This document shows, one piece after another, positions 7,830 to 16,300 of a DNA stretch of 64,000 bases. The position numbers were made by a program, and so were the translations under genes. The stretch is from Micromonospora eburnea (GTDB lineage Bacteria > Actinomycetota > Actinomycetes > Mycobacteriales > Micromonosporaceae), in the NCBI RefSeq assembly GCF_900090225.1, contig NZ_FMHY01000002.1, forward strand, positions 1,054,001-1,118,000, read 5' to 3'. How positions within the stretch are numbered: the stretch's first letter is position 1; every line of letters starts with the position of its first letter. Under the pieces are notes generated by a model. That model worked only from the letters and a program-made list of their open reading frames with translations. It did no database searches and had not been told where the DNA came from.

Positions 7830-8914
7830 CCGAAACCGACGTCGCACAACCCCGCACGGCCCACGCGCCTCCCTGCAGCAGGATCATGATCACCGGTCCG
7901 GGCCAGGTGGAGATCGTCCGTGAGCACCTGCCCGCACTCGGCCTCGACGACGTCTACGCCGAATCGGTCGTTTCCGGCATCAGCCACGGCACCGAGATGG
8001 CTTGGGTAGCCGGAGACGCCGCCGCGCTGCACCGGTCGTGGGACCCGCAGCGACGCATCTTCCTCGACGGTGCCGGCAGGGACTTTCCGGTAGCGCCCGG
8101 CTACGAGACCATCGCGCGGGTCACCGCCGTCGGTGAGGCCGCTGTCGGCAAAGTCAACATCGGCGACCTCGTCACTCTCGACCGCCCGCACGGCACCGCG
8201 CACATCATCCCCGCAGACGCCGCCGCATCGAGCCGGTTACCGACTGGCATCGACGCCGAACGCGCGGTCTTCTTCATCCTGGCGCGCGTCGCCCTCGGCG
8301 GCGTCCACGACGCCGAGGTACGCCTCGGCGACACCGTCGTCGTGGTCGGGCTCGGCACCGTCGGCCTTCTCGCCGGCCAGCTCGCGCGGCTCGCCGGAGC
8401 CGCCAAGGTCATCGGGGTGGACCGTTACCCGCTGCGTCTGGACACCGCCGACTCCCTCGGCATCACACCCGTACACGCCGCTACCGCTGACGATGTCGCC
8501 GTACAGGTCCGCAAGCTCTGCGGCCCCCAGGGCGCGGACGTCGCCATCGAAGCCTCCGGCTCCTACCGCGGCCTGCACGAGGCGATCCGCTGCGTCCGGG
8601 TGGGCGGCCGGGTCGCGACGGTCGCCTCCTACCATGGCGACCAGGACGGCCTACGGCTCGGCGAGGAGTACCACCGCAACCGCATCACCCTGGTCTCCTC
8701 CATGACCGTCAACGGCTGTCCACAGCGCGCCTACCCCGCCTGGGACCTGCCCCGACTCAGCGCCTCAGCCCGAGACCTGGTCATCAGTGGGCACGTTCAT
8801 GTCGACAGCCTGGTGACCCACCGCTTTCCCTTCAGCGAGGCGGCCAAGGCGTACCGCCTGATCGCCCAGCGTCCCGAGGAGACCATCAAGGTGGTGCTCA
8901 CCTATGGCAAGTAG
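7826..8914 (+). CDS. Medium-chain (zinc-type) alcohol/polyol dehydrogenase-like protein
   Basis: 362 residues. The Rossmann motif GLGTVGLLAGQLARLAGA is near residue 175, with VIGVDRYPLRLDTA at the next strand. The N-terminal GroES-like half has PVAPGYETIARVTAVGEAA instead of the usual GHE, and the classical zinc ligands (C-x-G-H and the four-cysteine lobe) are not evident, so metal use is doubtful. It probably oxidises a hydroxyl with NAD(P). It overlaps its neighbours (ATGA at 7826, 11 nt at 8904). Directly before a StrS-type aminotransferase, it could make the keto group that is then aminated. Confidence 0.78.
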   Translation: MTETDVAQPRTAHAPPCSRIMITGPGQVEIVREHLPALGLDDVYAESVVSGISHGTEMAWVAGDAAALHRSWDPQRRIFLDGAGRDFPVAPGYETIARVTAVGEAAVGKVNIGDLVTLDRPHGTAHIIPADAAASSRLPTGIDAERAVFFILARVALGGVHDAEVRLGDTVVVVGLGTVGLLAGQLARLAGAAKVIGVDRYPLRLDTADSLGITPVHAATADDVAVQVRKLCGPQGADVAIEASGSYRGLHEAIRCVRVGGRVATVASYHGDQDGLRLGEEYHRNRITLVSSMTVNGCPQRAYPAWDLPRLSASARDLVISGHVHVDSLVTHRFPFSEAAKAYRLIAQRPEETIKVVLTYGK

Positions 8915-10025
8915 CGGCCACGACGTCCTCAACCCCGTTGACGACCGGTACACCCCTGCGCCCTGCGGTGAACTCGACGAAATCCGGGCCACGCTCGACG
9001 ACGGCCGTCTCTCCGGCGGCGCCCCCGTACTCGCCATCTACGAACAGGCGCTCGCCAAGCGCTTCGGCGCCCGCCGCGCCATCGCCGTCAATTCGGGAAC
9101 CTCCGCGCTGCACGCCGCGCTCATCGCCCTCGGCGCCCGCCCCGGCACCGAGGTCCTCGTTCCGGCCACCGCGCCTCTGCCGACCGCCATGCCGGTACTC
9201 ACCTGCGGGGCCACACCCGTCCCCGTCGATACCCTGCCCGAATCCCTCGCCCTCGACCCCGCCGACATCCAGCGCAAGCTCACCGGACGCACCCGCGCCG
9301 CCATCACGCTGCCGCTCTGGGGCTACCCCAACGACGAGCGAGCCAGCACAGACATCCTCGCCCAGGCGGGAGTGCCGGTCATCGAGGACGCATGCCAAGC
9401 CCACGGCACCCGAGTCGGCAACCAGTTCGCCGGCACCCACGGCGCAGTCGGCTGCTTCTCCACCCACGACCGCAAGCTCCTATCCACCGGGGAGGGGGGC
9501 TTCATCCTCACCGACGACGAGGAACTCGGCGAGTGCATCGACTGGTACACCCACCTCGGCCACCTGCGCGGCACCACCCACGGCGTCAACTACAAGCTCG
9601 CCGGCCCCCTGGCCGCCATCGGCCTGCGCCGTCTCAAGCTCCTCGACGGTCAACTCGACCGACGCCGCCGCAACGCCCAACGCATCCTCGCCGCGCTGCC
9701 TCCCGGCGGCCTGCTGCGGGAACTGCCGTACGGCGTCCAGGACAAGCCGAACTACTACAACCTCGTCCTCACCATCAAGGACCGCATCCCCCAAGTCGCC
9801 GCCGCGTTCGAAGCCGCCGGACTCCCACCCGACTCGATCCGGTGGCGCTACCGGCCGCTGTACCACCAGCCCATCTTCCAGCCCTACGCCAACCAGTGCC
9901 CCAACGCCGAACACCTCGCCACGACCACCGTGCAGCTCCCCGTTCACCCCGGAATGACGGACGCGACCGTAGCGTGGATGGCCGACCGCGTAGCCCAGAT
10001 CGCCCAGGGAGAAACCCGAGCATGA
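8904..10025 (+). CDS. DegT/DnrJ/EryC1/StrS family PLP aminotransferase
   Basis: 373 residues. Family landmarks in order: LSGGAPVLAIYEQALAKRFG, the cofactor-contact strand AVNSGTSALHAALIALG, VPVIEDACQAHGT (Asp for the pyridine nitrogen) and the lysine segment FSTHDRKLLSTGEGGF, where the Lys would bind PLP. The C-terminal YYNLVLTIKDR and substrate loop PLYHQPIFQPY are also typical. The family aminates keto-sugars or keto-cyclitols. Combined with the preceding dehydrogenase, it suggests formation of an amino-sugar or amino-cyclitol. Overlaps NUDIX by ATGA. Confidence 0.87.
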   Translation: MASSGHDVLNPVDDRYTPAPCGELDEIRATLDDGRLSGGAPVLAIYEQALAKRFGARRAIAVNSGTSALHAALIALGARPGTEVLVPATAPLPTAMPVLTCGATPVPVDTLPESLALDPADIQRKLTGRTRAAITLPLWGYPNDERASTDILAQAGVPVIEDACQAHGTRVGNQFAGTHGAVGCFSTHDRKLLSTGEGGFILTDDEELGECIDWYTHLGHLRGTTHGVNYKLAGPLAAIGLRRLKLLDGQLDRRRRNAQRILAALPPGGLLRELPYGVQDKPNYYNLVLTIKDRIPQVAAAFEAAGLPPDSIRWRYRPLYHQPIFQPYANQCPNAEHLATTTVQLPVHPGMTDATVAWMADRVAQIAQGETRA

Positions 10026-10477
10026 TCCGCCATTTCACCAGCTCAGCCATCGTCTTCAACGACGAGGGCCACGTCCTGCTCGTGCACCACAACAAGATCG
10101 ACCTGTGGCTGTACCCCGGCGGACACGTCGACCCCAACGAAGACCCCGCCGAAGCGGCACTCCGCGAAGTCCACGAGGAGACCGGGATCATTGCCGACAT
10201 CCTCGGTCCGCAGCCGTTCCGGCACCCCGCCGTACGAAGCATTCCGAGCCCGTTCGCCATCATCGAGATGGACATCGAAGACCGCAAGGTCGGACCGCAT
10301 CGACACATTGACTTCGTCTACGTCTGCCAGGCAGCCGGCGGCGACCTGGTGGCGCAGGTCGAAGAGGTTGGCGGCGCACGGTGGGTACCCGTGGAGAACA
10401 TCGCGGCTCTGCGCACGCCCGCCGAACTCCCCGCGCTCGTCTCTGAAGCCGCCCGGCTGATTCCCCAGCCAGCTTGA
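10022..10477 (+). CDS. NUDIX hydrolase
   Basis: 151 residues starting at the ATG overlapping the aminotransferase stop. The NUDIX box is complete: GHVDPNEDPAEAALREVHEE followed by TGI, with the REVHEE metal-binding core, at residues ~38-60. An N-terminal SSAIVFNDEGHVLLVHHNK strand pair and a late RWVPVENIAALRTP are standard. It would hydrolyse a nucleoside diphosphate linked to another group, in the cytoplasm. As the last gene of the operon it may clean up or release a nucleotide-linked intermediate. Confidence 0.9.
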   Translation: MIRHFTSSAIVFNDEGHVLLVHHNKIDLWLYPGGHVDPNEDPAEAALREVHEETGIIADILGPQPFRHPAVRSIPSPFAIIEMDIEDRKVGPHRHIDFVYVCQAAGGDLVAQVEEVGGARWVPVENIAALRTPAELPALVSEAARLIPQPA

Positions 10478-10498
10478 GGAACCCCAAGGGGCAATGAA

Positions 10499-10533
10499 GC
10501 GGAGGACGCCGCAGGATACCGGGCGTCCTCCGC
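10499..10533 (+). terminator. Hairpin terminator after the eight-gene operon
   Basis: GCGGAGGACGCC (10499-10510) pairs perfectly with GGCGTCCTCCGC (10522-10533) across an 11-nt loop, 21 nt after the NUDIX stop. No T-tract follows, as is usual in high-GC actinobacteria. A smaller CCCC-AA-GGGG lies just before it (10482-10491). Confidence 0.75.
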
Positions 10534-10757
10534 AGTCTCGCCCGGCGCGGCGCACAGATTCATGCGGGCCCATCCCAGGCACCAAGCCGCCGCCGGTAAG
10601 GGTTGAGGGTGTCGGGGGCTGCCCGGTCAGGGCGGTGGCTAACGGGAGCCGTTCGATGAGGCGGGGTCGCCGAGCAGGTCAAGGTCAGATCCCAGCCCGC
10701 CCGAAGATGTCGGAATTGATAGACTTTGATGTCGGTGGGAGCCGTCATACTGGGGCC

Positions 10758-13190
10758 GTGAACTCCGAGTACGGACGGGTGGAGGTCGTAGGCAGCGGCG
10801 TGACGGGTAGCCTCACCCGAGCCGCGGCCTATATCCGCCAGTTGTCCCAGAACGCGTCCAATGTTGACGATCTCCTCACTCGTCTCGGGGAGGCGATCGC
10901 GTCCGCTCGCCTTGCGCTTGAGAAGTGCCTGCATGGGTACGACTCGTTCGACACGCTCGCGTTCCTTCGTTTCGCGGTGGGGCCGTGGGACTTCAGCGAA
11001 ATGCGCGAAAGCCAGAGCCAGGTCGAAAACTCTCAAGCAGCTCAGGACGTCATCGCACTCACGCTCCTAGGCATGGGGTTGCCCCGGCAGCCGCTCACTG
11101 GGGAGAACTCGGGGCAGCCCAACCCCGGGAAGGCACTAGGTCTGGCGGCCGACATCGTGAGGGCCGCCCAGACGCGCGCCGTCTTGCAGGGTCAGCGTGT
11201 AGATCAGCCGCTCGGCGCTCTCGCGGGCGAGTTCATGGGGTACGAGCTCTCGGTCCGCGGACGGCAGTACGAGTCGATCGCGAAGGAACTGAACACCGGG
11301 CTCTTGGGTGACCCAACCGTTGCCACCGTCATGGCGAACACCCTCGGGTTCACCCTCGACGACATCCGGGCCGTACGCGAGGCGTCGGTGGCCCTGCTAA
11401 ACGAGCGGTTCTTCGGGGCGCGCGACCGCGTCGGGGACGCCGTTCAGTCCGGTGCCGGCATCGAGGACATCGACGCCGACGCGTTCGGGCGCGACATGAA
11501 TCTCATGATGAACGAGTGCCGGCTGTTCGGGGCTGTGTCGGCCGTCGAGGCCGCAGGCCGTGCCGGAGTCGAGGAGTCGACGGCGAAGGCAGTCCTGGAG
11601 TATTTCAGCACCTCCCGGCCAGCGGATAGTGAGGCTAACCCGGTCATCAGGTTCGCGCAGGGGGAGCGTGTGGTGCCGTGGGGGTGCATCGCGGACGACG
11701 GCGAGTACCTCATCCTCAACGGGTTTCTGGGTGAAGACGAACTGCGCCGCAACATCGAGCGTGGGCTCGCCGCGGCCGCCGCCGGAAAGCGCGGAAGTGC
11801 AGGCAAGGCGTGGTCGAAGTACGACGGGCGGCGGGCCGCGTACTCCGAGTCGAAGGCGGCTGCCGCGCTGAGCAAGCTGCTTGCCGGAGTCGAGCCCCGC
11901 TGGGAGGGGCAGAAGTACATCGGCCCGGTCTCCACTGACCACACGGCAAGCCTGGGCAAAGACGCCGACCGGACGGGCGTCCAGACCCGGGAGTTCGAGT
12001 CGGACTTGCTGTTCGTCGTCGACGGTGTCGCCTTGTGCGTCGAGGTGAAGGCGGGGTCCGTCACAGAGAAGGCCCGCGGCGGCAACGCCAAGCGGTTGGC
12101 CTCAGACTTGCAGAAGACCCTCAAGGAGGGCAACGAGCAGGCGGACCGGTTGACCAACCTGATCCGCACCAACCAGGGGGTGTGGAGCGTCGACGGTGAG
12201 TGGATTGACCTGGCGTCGGTCAGGGAGGTCCACTCGATTATTGTGATGCTCGACGATATGGGCCCGCTGTCGCTGTCGATGAACGAGCTCGCGCACAAGG
12301 GCATCATCGACACCGACGAGGTGCCGTGGATCGTGAGCATGCACGACCTGATCGTCATAAGCCGCACGATCGACCACTCCGCTCAGTTCCTCGAGTACCT
12401 GCGGCGTCGCCGCGGCCGGAAGCTCGCAACAATGGTGAACGGCGTCGACGAACTCGACATGTTCATGTGGTTCCTCACCGGAGGTATGTACTTCGAGCCC
12501 GACCCGCGGGACGTCGCGGCCCAACTCCCAATCGACAGGCCCATCAAGGCGTCCGACATGCGCCGCTACGAGGAGCAGTCCCGCGTACGGCTCGGCACTC
12601 TTACTGACCCGCTGGATGCGTGGTTCTACAGCCGCGAAGGCCTCTCACACGCTCATGCTCCCAAGCCGATCCGACAGGAGGAGCCGTGGGTCGAGCAGTA
12701 CCTGGCGGCGAGCGAGTCGGCCAAATCACCCGGATGGCTTCGGTTCGGCGCCGACCTGGTCGGTCTGAGCGACAGCGCGCAACGCGACATCGGGAAGAAA
12801 CTGAAGGAGCAGTGCCACCAGGCGCGTGGCGGCCACATCGAGCGCAGCCTGACCACTCACGGCACCACCAGTGCCGGGCCCTGGCTGCTTACTGCAGCGG
12901 CCGTGCCTGAAGGGGCAAGCATCGACCACCTCCCCGAGTACATAGACGCGAAGCAGTACCAGACCCGGTCGAGCCGGTCAATGCTGCTGCTGTACGAGAC
13001 CGACGGGTCGCTGAGTGGGTCTCGCTACCGCAGTGAGCCCCAACCTCGGACTGCCGACCGAGACGCCGCGATCAAGGTCACCCCGCTGCGAAGCCTCGCG
13101 GCCACCTTCAACAAGGTTCCTCCGAGTGCACGACGCACCACCAGGCAGTTGCGCGGCAAGCGGGGAAAGAAGAACCGCCGGCGCCGCTGA
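10758..13190 (+). CDS. Large protein with PD-(D/E)XK-type nuclease motif, probable defence gene
   Basis: 810 residues from the GTG at 10758; in-frame starts also occur at 10707 (ATG) and 10494. The 10758 start is preferred because CATACT, a -10-like element, ends 7 nt upstream as in leaderless genes, and the residues before it are Arg/Pro/Gly-rich nonsense. A restriction-endonuclease-like core is visible: ESDLLFVVDG (Asp416), then LCVEVKAGSV (Glu429, Lys431). The preceding conserved-looking WEGQKYIGP could be the first element of that fold. The N-terminal 300 residues are helical without a recognised motif, and the C-terminal tail is strongly basic (RGKRGKKNRRRR). I know no exact family. The gene is monocistronic, convergent with the STAND gene, and by eye less GC-biased at third positions than the operon before it. 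Confidence 0.72.
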   Translation: MNSEYGRVEVVGSGVTGSLTRAAAYIRQLSQNASNVDDLLTRLGEAIASARLALEKCLHGYDSFDTLAFLRFAVGPWDFSEMRESQSQVENSQAAQDVIALTLLGMGLPRQPLTGENSGQPNPGKALGLAADIVRAAQTRAVLQGQRVDQPLGALAGEFMGYELSVRGRQYESIAKELNTGLLGDPTVATVMANTLGFTLDDIRAVREASVALLNERFFGARDRVGDAVQSGAGIEDIDADAFGRDMNLMMNECRLFGAVSAVEAAGRAGVEESTAKAVLEYFSTSRPADSEANPVIRFAQGERVVPWGCIADDGEYLILNGFLGEDELRRNIERGLAAAAAGKRGSAGKAWSKYDGRRAAYSESKAAAALSKLLAGVEPRWEGQKYIGPVSTDHTASLGKDADRTGVQTREFESDLLFVVDGVALCVEVKAGSVTEKARGGNAKRLASDLQKTLKEGNEQADRLTNLIRTNQGVWSVDGEWIDLASVREVHSIIVMLDDMGPLSLSMNELAHKGIIDTDEVPWIVSMHDLIVISRTIDHSAQFLEYLRRRRGRKLATMVNGVDELDMFMWFLTGGMYFEPDPRDVAAQLPIDRPIKASDMRRYEEQSRVRLGTLTDPLDAWFYSREGLSHAHAPKPIRQEEPWVEQYLAASESAKSPGWLRFGADLVGLSDSAQRDIGKKLKEQCHQARGGHIERSLTTHGTTSAGPWLLTAAAVPEGASIDHLPEYIDAKQYQTRSSRSMLLLYETDGSLSGSRYRSEPQPRTADRDAAIKVTPLRSLAATFNKVPPSARRTTRQLRGKRGKKNRRRR

Positions 13191-13384
13191 ACATGTTGCA
13201 CATAGGTCAACCAGCGCGGTGACATTACCCTGTCATGCGACCGCTCTTGGTTCATCCGGACCTGCCGCGGATAGAGCGCGCGAAGCAGCCGATGAGAGCA
13301 CGTCATCTGACGGTAAATCTGCCCAGCCGATGCCCCAAGTGCTTGACCAACGCCTACGCATGGCCGTTGACCGCATTGCGGCGA

Positions 13385-16300
13385 TTAGGTGCTGTACGCA
13401 GCGAGACCTGAATTCCCGGCGACCACGAGAGCATCGATCAAGGCCTGCCATTGTGCGAGTGTGTCGTGCTCCTCGGCTGTTGCACGGACCGCGGTCAACC
13501 ATTCGTTAGACGACGTCGATCGGTTGATCGTGACTCGGCCATCTTGAATGCACAGGCCGGCAACCCAGGCGAGCCCCCGGGTGGCTTGCTCTGCGGCCGG
13601 CAGCTTACGGACGAGCCGGATGAGCGCATCGAGACAACGCGCTTCTCCCATACCGACCGGCAGCCACCGATTCACCAGGTCCGTCAGCGAAGGGGGAGCG
13701 ACCCAGTCGATGGGTGGGCCAGACAATTCGTTGTACAGCCCCTGCGTCCACGACAGCGGGTAGGGCAGCAGAGCGGCGGCAGCCCAGGCTCCCCAGGTCC
13801 GCTCACGGTAGACGTTAGGCTGGCCCTCGGCGTATGTGAGGGCATGGACCAGCAGGCCCGGCCATATCTCTTTCGCCGCCCTGGCCAGAGCGGCGTTCTC
13901 GGCGCCGGCCGCCGCGAATCCATGGAGCGCGTGCATCAACAGCCAGGCGTCGTGGCGCAGAACGTCGAGGTGATCGATGATCGGGCTCGGATTGGCGTCG
14001 GCCGCATAGGACTGCAGGAGGGCGCGTGCCGCGACGAGCGCGTGCGTCCCCCGATGGTCGACATTCCAGCCTTTCTCCTTATGCCGAACCATGGCGCGCC
14101 GCTGGACGGCTAGCAGACCGGCGAGAAGCTGCTGGGCGTCGTTGGTGACGCAGTGGCTGGTCGTTGCCGCGACACCCAGGGCGCGGATCGCAGGGTCGAG
14201 GACGGGGATGTCGATCGATTCGCCGTCGAGTTCCTTCAGGCGCGCGGTAACATCGCCCTCGATCGTCACCCGAGCGCAACACTGGGTGTCGACATTCCAG
14301 GGCCCGATCTCGGCACGCCGTGCTGTTTCAAGGACCCACGCGAGCGCAGTCGTGTGAATGCACTCACCGTCGGTACAGGGTGATGCCCACACTATGTCGC
14401 AGCCGCGGGCGAGAAAGAGACGGGTTTCGAGCGGCGCTTTACCGGCCAGGGCCAGCCCGACCTTGGTTACGTCGGCGACTGCCACGTTCGCCTCGGTCAG
14501 CGCGGGCGCGAGTGCCGGCGTGAGTAGGGCGGGGAGTGCGCGGGCGGCGGACCGGTCGGCGCCGAGGTCGAAGTACTGGCCTTCGTCGCGTAGGTCTGCG
14601 GAGTCGAGGAATGTGGCGGCAACTGCCATCACTACCCCGACGGCGAACGCGCCCTTGTCGCCGAGGGCTTCAGGTTCCCCGTTGGCGGCGTGCTCGATGG
14701 CTGTTCGCACGACCTGCGCGACGGCGTCGTGCGGGCGCATGTGGTGTTGGGGGGCTTCGAGTAGGGCTTGCGCAGCGGTCAGGTCGTCTGCGATCTCTGC
14801 GGCGGTGGGTGGCTCGTAGCCGTCACCGGACCTGGCTGACGCCCAGTAGCGGTTTTGGAGGCGCAGTACTACGTGGTTCTGTTCTTGTTGGGCGATGATG
14901 TCGGCCTGGGCCGCGATGACTTCGGGCGGTGGAACGACCTCGAGGTATAGCTGATCGCCGTCCCGGGTTAGCCGGTACCGGGTTTCGTCGAAGTTGGCCG
15001 CCCAGTGCATGGTCTCATCTGGTCTGAAACCTTGCCGGCTGCCGTTGGCGACGAGCTGTTCACCGATGCCACCCAGTTCCGCGCGGCGTGCCTCATGGGC
15101 ATGGGTCATGAGCCAGACGGCCACTTGCTGCGGGGTCCAGCGGCGGCGCTCCGGGTGTGCGAGGTCGTCGGAGGGGGACGCCCGGAACCCGACATGTTCG
15201 TTGATTGTCCGGCTGAATTCAAGCAACCAGATGGAGGGCTCGGCGAGGAATCGGTCGAGTTGGTTGTCCGCCTTTTCGATGTTGCGGGCGAACAGCCCGT
15301 ACAGCATTCCCGGAACCGCGAGGTTCTCGCAGCCGTCGAGGAGACGCTGGATGATGACGTCTGGGCCGGCTCCCGAGTCGAGTAGTTGCTCGGCGAGGCG
15401 TTCCATGGCTTGCAGCGCGCTCATGCAGGGGTACGGGCCGCTGGATGTTCCTCGATACCACGCCCATACCTGTCCATCGCCGACGTACCGGCGGGGCTGG
15501 CCGGTCAGGTTCAGTGTGACACCCAAGGACTCATCGTCCGTCTCTGCGGTGGTGTCCAGCTCCTCCCCGGGCGCAGACATGCCGCGACCGCGGTTCAGTT
15601 GTGAGGTGATTTTCACGCGGACTCGGGCGGCGTGGTTCAGCACGTTGTTCAGCACTCGGATGGAAGTGGTCAGTGATGCGTTCCTGAGCAACTGCAGAAA
15701 CCCTCCGAACCAGTACGCGGCGAATGGCGGAGGGAAGTCCTTCCAGCGCCCTTGATGATCGCGGATACCTTCGCCGTGGTCGCCCCACCGGTCGTCGGTG
15801 TCCTCGTCGATGTAGTAGGCCTCCATAAGCCTGGCGAGCAGCTCGGGGTCATGCCGGGCAATGCTCAGCGCGCTGACGGGTGCGTCGACCGCTGGAGCAA
15901 GGTAAGCGGGTGCATCTTCGGCCAGCGTCTGCAGGCAGGCTTCGACGTCGCTGTTTATGTCGGGCCCGAGCAGTGCCAACGTCTCGACAAACTCGTCGTC
16001 GGTGACCCGGTAGTCCAGGTTCTTCCGCTGTCGCCGGGGCCTTGCCCGGGTTGTCCAGCCCAGTACGTCGTCGTCGGTCGATTCTTCCGGCGGGAACCGC
16101 TCCCAGAAGGTCAACAATCGTATACGGAGCGCTTCGCGAAGAGCGTGGCCCGCCGGCTCACCTACGACGATGAGGGCTTGGAGCCAGCTCGTGAGGACCT
16201 CGAACGCCTGCGTGGAGATGTTCCAGGGCTCATCGTGGTCGATTAGAAGTCGTGCGACCGGTGCCCCGATTGACGGATCGATGGCCCCGTTGAAGGTGAA

